The notes beneath the pieces are model-generated. The model was not told the DNA's origin and did not search any database. It saw only the letters and a list, made by a program, of their open reading frames with translations. 64,000 nucleotides of DNA, taken from positions 62,001 through 126,000 of the forward strand of contig ONPG01000002.1 of NCBI GenBank assembly GCA_900319645.1, given 5' to 3'. The translations under genes were made by a program, and so were the position numbers. Below are positions 40,648 through 50,639 of the stretch, piece by piece. Numbering within the stretch: position 1 is the first letter of the stretch; every line of letters begins with the position of its first letter. Source of the DNA: an uncultured Bacteroidales bacterium. Its GTDB lineage: Bacteria; Bacteroidota; Bacteroidia; Bacteroidales; Paludibacteraceae.

Positions 40648-42657
40648 TTACAGCAGCTTCTTTACTTGGTCATAGACGTTCTGGGCGGTGAAGCCGAGTT
40701 TTTCGTCGAGGACCTTGTACGGAGCGGAGAAACCGAAGGAGTTGAGACCCCAGATGGCACCGTTTTCGCCGACGAGACCTTCGAGCGTGCAGGGCAGACC
40801 TGCGGTCATACCGAAACGCTTAACGCCTTTCGGGAGAACGGCATCTTGGTACTCTTTGGGTTGCTCACGGAAGAGACCTTCGCTCGGAACGCTGACGATC
40901 TGCAAGCGGATACCTTCTGCGCGGAGCAACTCTGCGCCTGCTAACAACGTACTTACTTCGCTTCCCGATGCCAAGAGAACTACTTGCGGATTCTCGTCTT
41001 GACTCACGATATATGCTCCTTTGCGGAAGCCTTCGAGGTTGACATTAGGCACCGGAGCTATGTCCTGACGGCTGAGGATAAGTGCAGTCGGGGTATCGGT
41101 GTTCTCGATCGCTGCACGCCAAGCGAGCGTCGTTTCTTCGGCATCGGCGGGACGGAGAACGAGCATCGAGGGTTTGCCGGAGTGGTTGTGCAGTTTCTCC
41201 ATGAGACGGATCTGTGCTTCTTGCTCTACAGGTTCGTGGGTCGGACCATCTTCGCCGACACGGAAGGCGTCGTGCGACCAGATGAACTTAACCGGCAGTT
41301 CCATGAGGGCCGCCATACGTACCGCGGGTTTCATATAATCGCTGAAGACGAAGAACGTACCGCAGGCAGGGATGATTCCGCCGTGGAGCGCCATACCGAT
41401 CATGACGCACGCCATAGTGAGTTCGGACACACCTGCTTGGAGGAATTGGCCAGAGAAATCGCCTTTCTTGAAGGCGTGGGTTTTCTTGAGGAAACCATCG
41501 GTCTTGTCGGAGTTCGAGAGGTCCGCGGAAGAAACAATCATATTGCCCACGTTCTCTGCGAGGAAGGAGAGAACCACACCGCTTGCGTTGCGGGTAGCTG
41601 CTCCGGCTTTCTGCTGGATCAGACTCCAATCGATGCACGGCGTCTCGCCGGACATGAAGGTCTCGTATTCATTGGCAGCCTGCGGATTAGCCTGCTTCCA
41701 CTCGTAGTAAACCTCGTATTTCTTGTTGCACAACTCACGCAGTTCCGCCGCACGGTCGTCGTATAGTTTCTTCACTTCGGGGAAGATTTGGAACGGGTCT
41801 TCTGGGTTTCCGCCGAGGTGCTCGATGGTCTTCTCAAAGGATGCACCGGCTTTGGAGAGCGGCGCGCCGTGAGTCGAACATTTACCTTCCCAGTTAGCAC
41901 CTTCCGCGGTCACGCAGCCTTTGCCCATGGTCGTATGACCGATGATGAGCGACGGCTCGCCTTTGTGGGCTTTGGCTTTGATGATAGCCTCGCGGATCGC
42001 ATCGGGATCGTTACCCGGGATTTCTTGTACGTACCATCCCCACGCTTTGTATTTGGCGGCGACATCTTCGGAGGTCACTTCGCCACAACCCGTAGATAGC
42101 TGAATCGTGTTACTATCATAGAACATAACGAGGTTATCAAGCCCGAGGTGTCCTGCCAGACGACCTGCGCCTTGCGAGATCTCTTCTTGTACACCGCCAT
42201 CCGAGATGAAAGCATAGATGGTCGGGTTGTGGATCTCTCCGTAACGCTGGTTGAACCACTTGGCTGCGATGGCTGCTCCGACAGCAAACGTGTGTCCCTG
42301 ACCGAGCGGACCGGATGTATTCTCAATCATTCGCTCAATCTCACGCTCGGGGTGTCCGGGTGTGACCGAACCCCATTGACGGAGGTTCTTGAGGTCTTCG
42401 AGCGTGAACTTTCCGGCTAAGCAGAGTTGTCCGTAGAGCATCGGCGCCATGTGTCCCGGATCGAGGAAGAAACGGTCACGTGCTTCCCACGCGGCATTGT
42501 CCGGGTCGTATTCGAGGAACTCGCTAAAGAGGACGTTGATGAAGTCTGCGCCTCCCATGGCTCCGCCCGGGTGACCACTCTTAGCTTTCTCTACTGCTGC
42601 AGCAGCCAGGATACGGATGTTATCCGCTGCACGATTCAAAACTTGTGTCTTTTCCAT
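40648..42657 (-). CDS. tkt: Transketolase
   Basis: A 669-residue transketolase of the pentose phosphate pathway. The TPP site is GDGGVQEEISQGAGRLAG to DSNTIQ; His residues sit in GPLGQGHTFAVGAA and STHGAPL; the pyrimidine domain carries SADLSNSDKT and FIWSHDAFRVGEDGPTHEP. Full length. It ends 16 bp before the Bro-N gene start. Confidence 0.98.
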   Translation of the reverse strand: MEKTQVLNRAADNIRILAAAAVEKAKSGHPGGAMGGADFINVLFSEFLEYDPDNAAWEARDRFFLDPGHMAPMLYGQLCLAGKFTLEDLKNLRQWGSVTPGHPEREIERMIENTSGPLGQGHTFAVGAAIAAKWFNQRYGEIHNPTIYAFISDGGVQEEISQGAGRLAGHLGLDNLVMFYDSNTIQLSTGCGEVTSEDVAAKYKAWGWYVQEIPGNDPDAIREAIIKAKAHKGEPSLIIGHTTMGKGCVTAEGANWEGKCSTHGAPLSKAGASFEKTIEHLGGNPEDPFQIFPEVKKLYDDRAAELRELCNKKYEVYYEWKQANPQAANEYETFMSGETPCIDWSLIQQKAGAATRNASGVVLSFLAENVGNMIVSSADLSNSDKTDGFLKKTHAFKKGDFSGQFLQAGVSELTMACVMIGMALHGGIIPACGTFFVFSDYMKPAVRMAALMELPVKFIWSHDAFRVGEDGPTHEPVEQEAQIRLMEKLHNHSGKPSMLVLRPADAEETTLAWRAAIENTDTPTALILSRQDIAPVPNVNLEGFRKGAYIVSQDENPQVVLLASGSEVSTLLAGAELLRAEGIRLQIVSVPSEGLFREQPKEYQDAVLPKGVKRFGMTAGLPCTLEGLVGENGAIWGLNSFGFSAPYKVLDEKLGFTAQNVYDQVKKLL

Positions 42658-42707
42658 AATATTGTAGTGTTATTGATTTATAAATTCTTTGATTTATAAT
42701 TTCTCCC

Positions 42708-43427
42708 CTAAAACCTGTATCCGATATAGTAACTCATTCCCCAAGCCATGTCGTCGCGTGAACCGTAGCCCGGGATATAAAGAGGATAGGCGAGGGCTTC
42801 TACGCGGTCGGTGGTTTTCTGGCGGGTAAAGAGGAATTTCATGCGTAGCATCCACCCCATTGTAAAACCTTTATAGACATCGACCTGACATCCTGCGACC
42901 ACTTCTCCCCAGCAATCCGCGCGTGTGCCGTAATAGGGCAATGCGGCTGTGCGGGTGTTCTCCTGCCGCATGTGTTGGACAGCCGTTCCAAGTCGTACGC
43001 CCACCAGTAGTGCGTGAGGCGACGTGGCGGCACTTTTCTTGAGCGGGTTGATATCGAGTCCCACGCGGAAGAATCCTCCTTGCCCGCGGTAGTGGAGCGA
43101 ATCGCCTTGTGTCAGTTCGCCTCGCGTGGGTAGAGAGGCCGTGGCGGGCAATGTACCGGCGTAGCCGGCTTCGAAAGTAGGGTAGAGGCGGTTGATCAGC
43201 CTCCAGTTGATGCCGGCTTCGTAGTGCTGCACGTATCCTTTGTGGACAATCAGGTCGAGGACAGTGGCACCCAAATCCAGTTTGACCGTCATGCCTTGAT
43301 ATACTTTGTTCACATTCGCCGTGTCGGTCTGGGTTTCGTGCGCACGGAGAATGGAAAAAGGAAAAGAGAAAACGGAAAGGATTATCCATCCTAACAACCA
43401 TCTGCTATGTCTCCTTTCGTTATTCAT
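42708..43427 (-). CDS. Outer-membrane protein of the DUF6048 family
   Basis: A 239-residue protein with a signal peptide and alternating beta strands ending in YYIGYRF, an outer-membrane barrel signature. DUF6048 is the family I recognise (Bacteroidota-specific, function unknown). Residues about 16-27 of the signal peptide (VFSFPFSIL) are encoded by a GGAAAAG heptamer array, yet still hydrophobic enough to serve. Part of a unit with the next gene (23 bp gap). Confidence 0.78.
   Translation of the reverse strand: MNNERRHSRWLLGWIILSVFSFPFSILRAHETQTDTANVNKVYQGMTVKLDLGATVLDLIVHKGYVQHYEAGINWRLINRLYPTFEAGYAGTLPATASLPTRGELTQGDSLHYRGQGGFFRVGLDINPLKKSAATSPHALLVGVRLGTAVQHMRQENTRTAALPYYGTRADCWGEVVAGCQVDVYKGFTMGWMLRMKFLFTRQKTTDRVEALAYPLYIPGYGSRDDMAWGMSYYIGYRF
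43345..43379. repeat. Heptamer array coding for part of a signal peptide
   Basis: Plus strand GGAGAAT, GGAAAAA, GGAAAAG, AGAAAAC, GGAAAGG. A related TTTCCGT/TTTCAGA array fills the gap at 43430-43456. Confidence 0.6.
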
Positions 43428-43450
43428 CTTTCCGTTTTCAGATTTTCAGC

Positions 43451-43990
43451 TTACATAAGCGACTTCGCCTCGTTTTTCAGTTCCTCCATAGCTACTTCGT
43501 TGGGCGTAGTTCCGTTTTCCGCGTAAGCGGTCAGGAGAGTTTTTGCGTAGTCCATTGTGGTAGCGTCTTTGGGCATTTTGGAGGCTATTCCCACCACGAA
43601 TGCTGCCATCTCGTCCCGTGCATGGATAAGATGGCTCCACACTTCGTCGCTCACGTATATCTGCTGGCTTTGATTGTGGTCAAACTCCGCGCGGATGGCT
43701 TGCAAGAGATATTGCTGCATCTGTCCGATGGTCCAAGAACTCATGGCTTCGGGCTCTTTGGCACGCAACTCCATGATTAGGTGTTCGGGCGTAGTGCGCT
43801 CTAATAAGAGCGCCAGGCGCTCGTAGGCACGCAGACGAATGGGAGATATAGCTTTCTGGCTCTCCCTTTTGAGTTCAAACTGGCGTTTTTTCTCCTCGTT
43901 GCGGAACTGTGAGTACTGAATCAGCCAGAAGCCAAAAATCAGTATGGCTACGACCAATATGATTAATAACGCTGTTTGCATAAACGACAT
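43451..43990 (-). CDS. Membrane-anchored protein conserved in Bacteroidales
   Basis: A 179-residue protein with one N-terminal helix (TALLIILVVAILIFGFWLI), then a charged coiled region (RNEEKKRQFELKRESQK) and a helical domain with RLRAYERLALLLERT. This layout is common beside DUF6048 genes; function unknown. Own promoter upstream. Confidence 0.78.
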   Translation of the reverse strand: MSFMQTALLIILVVAILIFGFWLIQYSQFRNEEKKRQFELKRESQKAISPIRLRAYERLALLLERTTPEHLIMELRAKEPEAMSSWTIGQMQQYLLQAIRAEFDHNQSQQIYVSDEVWSHLIHARDEMAAFVVGIASKMPKDATTMDYAKTLLTAYAENGTTPNEVAMEELKNEAKSLM

Positions 43991-44006
43991 CTTTTTAATT
44001 CCGCTG

Positions 44007-44038
44007 CAAATTTACTACTTTTTTTTTACATATGCAAA
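44007..44038 (-). promoter_or_regulatory. Promoter of the 43990/43427 unit
   Basis: Minus strand TTTG (44035-44038), 20 bp, TAAATTTG (44007-44014). Confidence 0.75.
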
Positions 44039-44068
44039 AAAAATCGCCCCGAAGGACGATTTTTTTCA
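44034..44068 (-). terminator. Terminator of serS
   Basis: Minus strand ATCGTCC-TTCG-GGGCGAT stem with a tight UUCG loop and T run; it overlaps the -33 box of the next promoter. Confidence 0.88.
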
Positions 44069-44080
44069 TTTCAATATCTT

Positions 44081-45448
44081 TCAACGTATCATGTCGTCGC
44101 CGAAGAACGGTTGGAGTGCGGCAGGGATGCGGATGCCTTCGGGTGTCTGGTTGTTCTCCAGAAGGGCAGCTACGATACGCGGGAGTGCAAGCGCAGAGCC
44201 GTTCAGCGTGTGGCAGAGTGTCACTTTCTTATCCTCCGTACGGCGGTAACGGCACTTGAGGCGGTTTGCCTGGTAGGTGTCGAAATTGGAGGTCGAAGAA
44301 ACTTCGAGCCAACGATGTTGTGCTTCGCTATAGACTTCGAAGTCGTAGCAGAGGGCAGCGGTGAACGACATGTCGCCTCCGGAGAGACGGAGAATACGAT
44401 ACGGGAGTTCGAGTTTCTGAAGCAGACCTTCTACGTGTGCGAGCATCTCTTTGTGTGAAGCGTCGGAGTGTTCGGGTGTGTCGATACGCACGATCTCGAT
44501 CTTGGAGAACTCGTGCAGACGGTTGAGACCACGAACGTCCTTGCCGTACGAGCCAGCCTCGCGGCGGAAGCACTCTGTGTAAGCGCAGTTCTTGATCGGC
44601 AGCTCTTTCTCGTCGATGATGACGTCGCGGTAGAGGTTGGTTACCGGCACTTCGGCGGTCGGGATGAGATAGAGGTCATCCACTTCGCAGTGGTACATCT
44701 GTCCCTCTTTGTCGGGCAGTTGACCTGTTCCGTAGCCCGAAGCAGCATTCACTACCGTCGGCGGCATAATCTCTGTGTAGCCGGCTTTGTTGGCTTCGGC
44801 GAGGAAGAAATTGATGAGTGCGCGCTGTAATCTTGCGCCTTGACCGATATATACGGGGAAACCGGCTCCCGAGATCTTTACTCCCAGGTCAAAATCAATC
44901 AGGTTGTATTTCTTGGCGAGATCCCAGTGCGCCAGTTTCTCGCTCTGGGCTATACGCTCGGCGGCGATTTTCTCATCCGTCTCGCTGTCCCAATCACGCA
45001 GCGCTACTGCGCCGTTCTTGGCGATCGCATCCATCATCGATTGGTTGGGCCAGTTGCCGATAGTGACAGCCAGGTTGTCCTCGGCGGAAGCACCTTCGGG
45101 CACGATGTCGTACGGGATATTCGGAATCGTGAGCAGCAGTTTGGTTTGTGCCTCTTCTGCTTCGGACATTTTCACGTCGTACTCAGCGATTTGTGCTTTG
45201 AGTGCACCTGTCTGTGCTTTGGCCTCTTCGGCTTCGGCACGCTGGCCTTTTGCCATGAGAGCACCTATCGATTTGCTGATTTTGTTCATTTCGGCAGAAG
45301 CTGCGTCTTTCTGTTGCTGTGCTGCTTTGCGCTCGGCGTCCAGACGCAACACTTCCTCGATGGCTTCCGTAGCTCCGGCGAAATGCTTTTTCTCCAAACC
45401 CGCAATCACACGGGTTTTATCGTCATAGATTTGTTTTAATGTTAACAT
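44081..45448 (-). CDS. serS: Seryl-tRNA synthetase
   Basis: A 455-residue class II synthetase, longer than the usual 425. It has the N-terminal coiled-coil arm (about residues 30-110), motif 2 (TECFRREAGSYGKDVRGLNRLHEF residues split across the strand pair) and motif 3 (NGSALALPRIVAALLENNQ). It charges tRNA-Ser. Single-gene unit with its own terminator. Confidence 0.97.
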   Translation of the reverse strand: MLTLKQIYDDKTRVIAGLEKKHFAGATEAIEEVLRLDAERKAAQQQKDAASAEMNKISKSIGALMAKGQRAEAEEAKAQTGALKAQIAEYDVKMSEAEEAQTKLLLTIPNIPYDIVPEGASAEDNLAVTIGNWPNQSMMDAIAKNGAVALRDWDSETDEKIAAERIAQSEKLAHWDLAKKYNLIDFDLGVKISGAGFPVYIGQGARLQRALINFFLAEANKAGYTEIMPPTVVNAASGYGTGQLPDKEGQMYHCEVDDLYLIPTAEVPVTNLYRDVIIDEKELPIKNCAYTECFRREAGSYGKDVRGLNRLHEFSKIEIVRIDTPEHSDASHKEMLAHVEGLLQKLELPYRILRLSGGDMSFTAALCYDFEVYSEAQHRWLEVSSTSNFDTYQANRLKCRYRRTEDKKVTLCHTLNGSALALPRIVAALLENNQTPEGIRIPAALQPFFGDDMIR

Positions 45449-45488
45449 AAATTAGACCATTTCATTAAAAGAATAAAGACCGCTTCGC

Positions 45489-45509
45489 TAAAAGACAAAA
45501 GACAAAAAT
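45489..45509. repeat. AAAAGAC heptamer array upstream of serS
   Basis: Units AAAAGAC, AAAAGAC, AAAAATG just before serS, on the far side of its leader. Confidence 0.55.
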
Positions 45510-45581
45510 GTGTCAGTCGATAGTAATAAGTCTTTATTCCATTGTCCTTATACTATTGTCAATAAATTCAAACAAAAATCT

Positions 45582-45611
45582 CCCACCAGAGCCGAAGCTT
45601 CGGTGGGAGAT
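45582..45611 (-). terminator. Terminator of rplU-rpmA
   Basis: Minus strand TCTCCCACC/GGTGGGAGA stem followed by TTTTTGTTTG. Confidence 0.88.
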
Positions 45612-45631
45612 GGTGATTTCTCTCTCGCCGA

Positions 45632-45898
45632 TTAAGCTTCTGCAGCAACCGGCTGGATGGAGACGTACGATTTGTTGTCGCGACGCTTGCGGAAATTAAC
45701 GATTCCGTCGCAGAGCGCGAACAGCGTGTGGTCGCTACCCATTCCCATGTTTTCACCGGGATTGTGTACGGTACCACGCTGACGTACGATGATGTTACCT
45801 GCCTTTGCGAATTGACCACCGAAGATCTTCACGCCAAGACGTTTGCTTTCTGATTCACGGCCGTTCTTGGAACTACCGACACCTTTCTTGTGAGCCAT
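45632..45898 (-). CDS. rpmA: Ribosomal protein bL27
   Basis: An 88-residue bL27 ([48 protein letters not shown]). No cleaved N-terminal extension. It lies 18 bp after rplU, the standard order. Confidence 0.98.
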   Translation of the reverse strand: MAHKKGVGSSKNGRESESKRLGVKIFGGQFAKAGNIIVRQRGTVHNPGENMGMGSDHTLFALCDGIVNFRKRRDNKSYVSIQPVAAEA

Positions 45899-45916
45899 AC
45901 TGGTTGTCCTTTCTTT

Positions 45917-46237
45917 TTAAGCAATAACAATTTCTTTAACTACTACGTTGGTCAGATCCTGACGGTGACCATTGAGTTTGCGGAAGCCTTTGCGACGTTT
46001 CTTGTGGAAAACAAGGATTTTCTCGCCACGGCACTCGTTGTCGAGCACTTCGCAAACCACTTTAGCGCCTTTCACGTAGGGAGCGCCTACTTTAACTTTG
46101 CCATCTTGGTCGATGAGCAGCACGTTCTCAAACTCAACCGTTGCGCCCTTCTCGAGCTCGTTCATGCGGTTGATGAACAGTTTTTTGCCAGCTTCTACTT
46201 TAAACTGCTGGCCTTTCATTTCTACAATTGCGTACAT
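45917..46237 (-). CDS. rplU: Ribosomal protein bL21
   Basis: A 106-residue bL21 ([20 protein letters not shown] at the start, [18 protein letters not shown] near the end). First gene of the rplU-rpmA operon; promoter at 46370-46401. Confidence 0.98.
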   Translation of the reverse strand: MYAIVEMKGQQFKVEAGKKLFINRMNELEKGATVEFENVLLIDQDGKVKVGAPYVKGAKVVCEVLDNECRGEKILVFHKKRRKGFRKLNGHRQDLTNVVVKEIVIA

Positions 46238-46369
46238 GTAATACGTTTGTTTGAATGTTAGTGCGGTGCGGCGGTCTTTATACGAAAAGACACTTATACG
46301 AGCCTAATCCGCGAAAAATATAAAATGCTATTTTTCTCATGTGCGAGACACACTCGACAAAAAAGCGTG

Positions 46370-46401
46370 CAAAGTTACTGCTTTTTTTTTGATTACGCAA
46401 A
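46370..46401 (-). promoter_or_regulatory. Promoter of rplU-rpmA
   Basis: Minus strand TTTG (46398-46401), 20 bp, TAACTTTG (46370-46377). Confidence 0.78.
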
Positions 46402-46509
46402 TATTTCTGCTTTTTTTTGCAAATTTTACGCATTTTGGCCATTTTGAGTTTGCGTTCCGGGGTGTAGAAAGGTGTGTATTTTCGGTTTGTCGTCAAGGTA
46501 TCGAGCCGC

Positions 46510-46553
46510 TAATCACGCTATAATCACGCTATAATAACGCTATAATCACGCTA
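46510..46553. repeat. Four tandem 11-mers
   Basis: TAATCACGCTA repeated four times without gaps; the third copy has one change. Between the rplU promoter and the GGGA-rich block. Confidence 0.9.
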
Positions 46554-46661
46554 TTTTAACCAACAAAAACCCACCACGAGGTAACCATAGCCCGACCCTT
46601 CCACAATGGGAGAGAGGCGGGGGAACGGAGAGGCGGGATGGGAAAGGGGCGCGGGGGAAAG

Positions 46662-46907
46662 GACGATGAGAGGGACGCGGGGGGGGGGCGATGAGAGGGA
46701 CGCGGGATAACATCCCGCATTTATATAAACAGATGCCCCCCATCCTAACGAGACGAGGCTGGAGAAGGAAACGGGGAGGCGGGAAGGGAATGGGGAGGCG
46801 GGATGGGAACGGGGGCGGGAAGGGCGATGAGAGAGACGCGGGATAACATCCCGCATTTATATAAACAGATGCCAACCCCATCCTAACGAGACGAGGCTGG
46901 GGAAGGG
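46662..46907. repeat. Direct repeat of about 81 bp in a GGGA-rich block
   Basis: Copies at 46688-46768 and 46824-46907, with a third partial start at 46662. Each contains the palindrome GCGGGATAACATCCCGC and the word ATATAAACAGATGCC. The surrounding plus strand (46590-47010) is almost pure purine, rich in GGGG runs and GGAAACGGAAAGG words. No gene in 46238-47240. Confidence 0.85.
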
Positions 46908-47072
46908 AATGGGGGCGGGACGGAAGATGGAAACGGAAAGGGGGACGGAAGATGGAAACGGAAGATGGAAACGGAAAGGGGAACGGAAAAGGAGGAAACG
47001 GAAAGAAAAAGGCTGACAAAATGGCAGTTTTTTCTTTTGGTATAGCTTTTGTGCAATAAAAATGAAGGTAAA

Positions 47073-47104
47073 TTTGCATATATCAAAAAAAAGCAGTAAC
47101 TTTG
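47073..47104 (+). promoter_or_regulatory. Promoter of secA
   Basis: TTTG (47073-47076), 20 bp, TAACTTTG (47097-47104); the core is shared with the tRNA-Lys promoter. Confidence 0.78.
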
Positions 47105-47240
47105 CACCGCTTTTTATGTGCGTGTGCGCAAAACTTATATATAAATAACGCAGAACAATGCACATGAATCAGATGCCCGGATGAGCGGAGATTAGAGCCC
47201 GGAAAAGCGGGGGATTATAATGTAAATATAGAAACGAGAT

Positions 47241-50200
47241 ATGAACTTTTTAGAAATTATTACGAAACTGTTCGGCAACAAGGCGCAGAAAGATATGCGC
47301 GCCATTCAGCCGATAGTGGATCAGATTAAGGCTGAGTACGAGAAAATCGACCAGCTGAGCAACGACGAGTTGCGTGCACACAGTTGGGCGCTGATGGATA
47401 AACTTCAGGCGGCTGTGGCGGACAAGAAAAAACGTATTGCCGACCTCAAGGCTTCTATCGAAGGCACCGAGATCGAGCAGCGTGAGAAGATTTACAACGA
47501 AGTGGACAAACTGGAGAAGGAAATCAAAGAACAGTACGAGAAAGTGCTGAATGAGATTCTTCCGGAGGCTTACGCCATCGTCAAGTCCACAGCGCGGCGT
47601 TTTGCCCAGAACGAGACCGTAGAGGTGACCGCGACCCAGATGGATAAAGATCTGGCGGCAGACCCGCGGTTCGATTTTGTGGAGATTAAATCCGTTGCAC
47701 CTGCCAATACAGAGGATTACACGGTGGGCGATTTAGCCAAGCCGGCTCCCAAAGAGATAGCCGTTTATCACAACCACTGGATGGCGGGCGGTAACGAAGT
47801 GACTTGGGACATGATCCACTACGACGTGCAGTTGTTTGGTGGTGTCGTTTTGCACCAAGGCAAGATAGCCGAGATGGCGACGGGTGAAGGTAAGACCCTC
47901 GTGGCGACGCTGCCTGTTTATCTCAACGCCCTGACGCACGAAGGTGTACACGTAGTGACGGTCAACGACTACCTCGCCAAACGTGATAGCGAGTGGAACG
48001 GCCCGATTTATATGTTCCTTGGTCTGACGGTGGATTGTATCGATAAACACCGTCCTAACTCTGACGAACGCCGCAAAGCTTACGCTTGCGATATCACGTT
48101 CGGAACCAACAATGAGTTCGGATTCGATTACCTGCGTGATAACATGGCTACTTCGCCGCTTGACCTTGTGCAGCGCGGACACAACTACGCGATAGTGGAT
48201 GAGGTGGATAGCGTCCTGATTGACGATGCCCGTACACCGTTGATCATCAGCGGTCCGGTTCCCCGAGGCGAGGACCAGATGTTCGACGAATACAAAGACC
48301 GCGTGGCGAACTTAGTACGCCAGCAAACGACGCTGACGACGAAGTTGCTTGCCGAGGCGAAGGCGAAAATGGATTCTTCGGACGAGAAAGAGAAAGAAGC
48401 CGGTGAACTGGCTCTGTTCCGTTCGTTCAAAGGTATGCCAAAGAGCAAGGCGCTCATCAAATATCTCTCAGAACCCGGTGTGAAAGTGCGCATGCAGAAG
48501 ACCGAGGAGTTCTATCTCCAGGAGAACGAGCGGAATATGCACGTGGCAACCGATGAACTCTATTTCGTCATCGACGAGAAGAACAAATCCATCGAGCTGA
48601 CCGACAAAGGTATTGACGCCCTGACCGGAACTACCGACGACCCGGATTTCTTCGTTCTGCCGGACGTGGGTTCGGAAATGGCGGAACTGGAGAACGAAAC
48701 AGGTCTCTCCGCCGACGAGCGCCAGCAGAAGAAAGACGAGATACTGACCAACTACAGCATCAAATCCGAGCGTGTACACACCGTACACCAGTTGCTCAAA
48801 GCCTATACCTTGTTCGAGAAAGATGTGGATTATATCATCGATAACGGCGAGGTGAAGATCGTGGATGAGCAGACAGGCCGTGTGATGGAAGGTCGTCGCT
48901 GGTCGGACGGTTTGCACCAGGCGGTCGAGGCCAAGGAGAACGTGAAGGTAGAGGGCGCAACGCAGACTTTTGCTACGATCACGTTGCAGAACTACTTCCG
49001 CATGTACAACAAACTTGCGGGAATGACCGGAACCGCTGAGACCGAGGCGGGTGAGTTCTGGAATATATACAAACTCGATGTAGTGGTAATCCCGACCAAC
49101 AAACCTATCGCCCGCAACGATATGAACGACCGTATCTATCGCACCAAACGCGAGAAATACAACGCCGTCATCGACGAAGTTGTTAATATGGTGGAGCAGG
49201 GCAGACCTGTTCTGGTGGGTACGACCAGCGTGGAGATCTCGGAATTGCTCAGCCGCATGTTGAACCTCCGCAAGATCAAGCACAACGTCCTCAACGCCAA
49301 ACTCCACCAGCAGGAGGCGCAGATCGTAGCCGAGGCAGGACGTGCAGGTGTCGTAACGATCGCCACCAACATGGCAGGTCGTGGAACCGATATCAAACTG
49401 ACACCTGAGGTCAAAGCGGCGGGCGGTTTGGCAATTATCGGTACAGAGCGTCACGAGAGCCGCCGTGTGGATCGTCAGTTGCGCGGACGTGCCGGACGTC
49501 AGGGTGACCCGGGTAGTTCCGTGTTCTACGTATCGCTGGAGGACGACCTCATGCGTATGTTCGGCTCCGAAAGAATCGCAGGTGTGATGGACAGAATGGG
49601 ATTCCAGGAAGGCGAGATGATCGAGCATTCGATGATCTCCAGCTCTATCGAGCGTGCGCAGAAGAAAGTGGAGGAGAACAACTTCGGTATCCGTAAGCGC
49701 CTGATCGAATACGATGATGTCATGAACCAGCAGCGTAACCTCATCTACGCCAAGCGTCGTCACGCACTCATGGGAGAGCGTATCGGCGTGGATATCACCA
49801 ACATGATCTACGAGATTGCAGAGAATATCGTGGCTGACGCCAAGACGGCAAGCGACTACGAAGGACTGAAAGCCGACACCTTGCAGGCTTTTGCGATTGA
49901 AGTGCCTTTCGATGAGGACACTTTCAGCCGCGGCAAACGTCAGGAGTTGAGTGACCGTCTGGCTGAAGCAGCACTCGACAGTTTCAAACGCCGAATGGAC
50001 AAACTGATGCAGGTGGCAGATCCGGTGGTTCAGAAAGTGTATGAGGAGAAAGGACAGATGTATGAGAACATCCTTATCCCGATTACAGACGGCAAACGTG
50101 TTTATAACATCTCCGTCAACCTCAAGGCGGCGGCAGAGAGCCACTGCAAGGACGTGGTGAAGGAGTTCGAGAAGCGGATGTTGCTGTTCGTGATCGACGA

Positions 50201-50639
50201 CGAGTGGAAAGAGCATCTGCGTCAGTTGGATGACCTCAAGCAGAGTGTTCAGAACGCTTCCTATGAGCAGAAAGACCCGCTGTTGATCTACAAACTCGAG
50301 TCGTTCAATATCTTCAAAGGAATGCTGGACAACCTCAACCGGCGTGCGATAGCAATCTTGCTTCGCGGTCAGATCCACACTCAGGAGCCGGATCGCGTAC
50401 AACAGGCTCAACAGCAACGCCGCATGGATTACAGCCGTTACCGCACGCAGAAAGATGCTGTACAGCAGGCCGCCCAAGCCAGCGGAGCCGCTGCAGCAGC
50501 AGGTCGTGACACGCGTGAGAACGCTCGTCCCGAGCCGATTCACGTAGATAAGCGGCCTCGTCCGAACGATCCATGCCCATGCGGAAGCGGCAAGAAGTAT
50601 AAACAATGTCACGGCAAAATGAATCCCGCAGGCATTTGA
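47241..50639 (+). CDS. secA: Preprotein translocase ATPase SecA
   Basis: A 1132-residue SecA, the motor that drives unfolded preproteins through SecYEG. Walker [38 protein letters not shown] and the helicase motif [13 protein letters not shown] are present; the C-terminal zinc finger is [14 protein letters not shown]. It is long, as Bacteroidota SecA are, with an inserted helical part at about residues 60-110. Its last 34 bases overlap the next gene. Confidence 0.98.
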   Translation: MNFLEIITKLFGNKAQKDMRAIQPIVDQIKAEYEKIDQLSNDELRAHSWALMDKLQAAVADKKKRIADLKASIEGTEIEQREKIYNEVDKLEKEIKEQYEKVLNEILPEAYAIVKSTARRFAQNETVEVTATQMDKDLAADPRFDFVEIKSVAPANTEDYTVGDLAKPAPKEIAVYHNHWMAGGNEVTWDMIHYDVQLFGGVVLHQGKIAEMATGEGKTLVATLPVYLNALTHEGVHVVTVNDYLAKRDSEWNGPIYMFLGLTVDCIDKHRPNSDERRKAYACDITFGTNNEFGFDYLRDNMATSPLDLVQRGHNYAIVDEVDSVLIDDARTPLIISGPVPRGEDQMFDEYKDRVANLVRQQTTLTTKLLAEAKAKMDSSDEKEKEAGELALFRSFKGMPKSKALIKYLSEPGVKVRMQKTEEFYLQENERNMHVATDELYFVIDEKNKSIELTDKGIDALTGTTDDPDFFVLPDVGSEMAELENETGLSADERQQKKDEILTNYSIKSERVHTVHQLLKAYTLFEKDVDYIIDNGEVKIVDEQTGRVMEGRRWSDGLHQAVEAKENVKVEGATQTFATITLQNYFRMYNKLAGMTGTAETEAGEFWNIYKLDVVVIPTNKPIARNDMNDRIYRTKREKYNAVIDEVVNMVEQGRPVLVGTTSVEISELLSRMLNLRKIKHNVLNAKLHQQEAQIVAEAGRAGVVTIATNMAGRGTDIKLTPEVKAAGGLAIIGTERHESRRVDRQLRGRAGRQGDPGSSVFYVSLEDDLMRMFGSERIAGVMDRMGFQEGEMIEHSMISSSIERAQKKVEENNFGIRKRLIEYDDVMNQQRNLIYAKRRHALMGERIGVDITNMIYEIAENIVADAKTASDYEGLKADTLQAFAIEVPFDEDTFSRGKRQELSDRLAEAALDSFKRRMDKLMQVADPVVQKVYEEKGQMYENILIPITDGKRVYNISVNLKAAAESHCKDVVKEFEKRMLLFVIDDEWKEHLRQLDDLKQSVQNASYEQKDPLLIYKLESFNIFKGMLDNLNRRAIAILLRGQIHTQEPDRVQQAQQQRRMDYSRYRTQKDAVQQAAQASGAAAAAGRDTRENARPEPIHVDKRPRPNDPCPCGSGKKYKQCHGKMNPAGI

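Noticed and set aside
46546-47165. Proline- and serine-rich minus-strand frames before secA
   Set aside because: Direct translation of the GGGA-rich repeat block; the frames exist only because of low complexity.
48468-50612. Long open frame on the minus strand (714 codons) antisense to secA
   Set aside because: It mirrors the codon structure of secA, shows no domain, and secA is certain on the plus strand.
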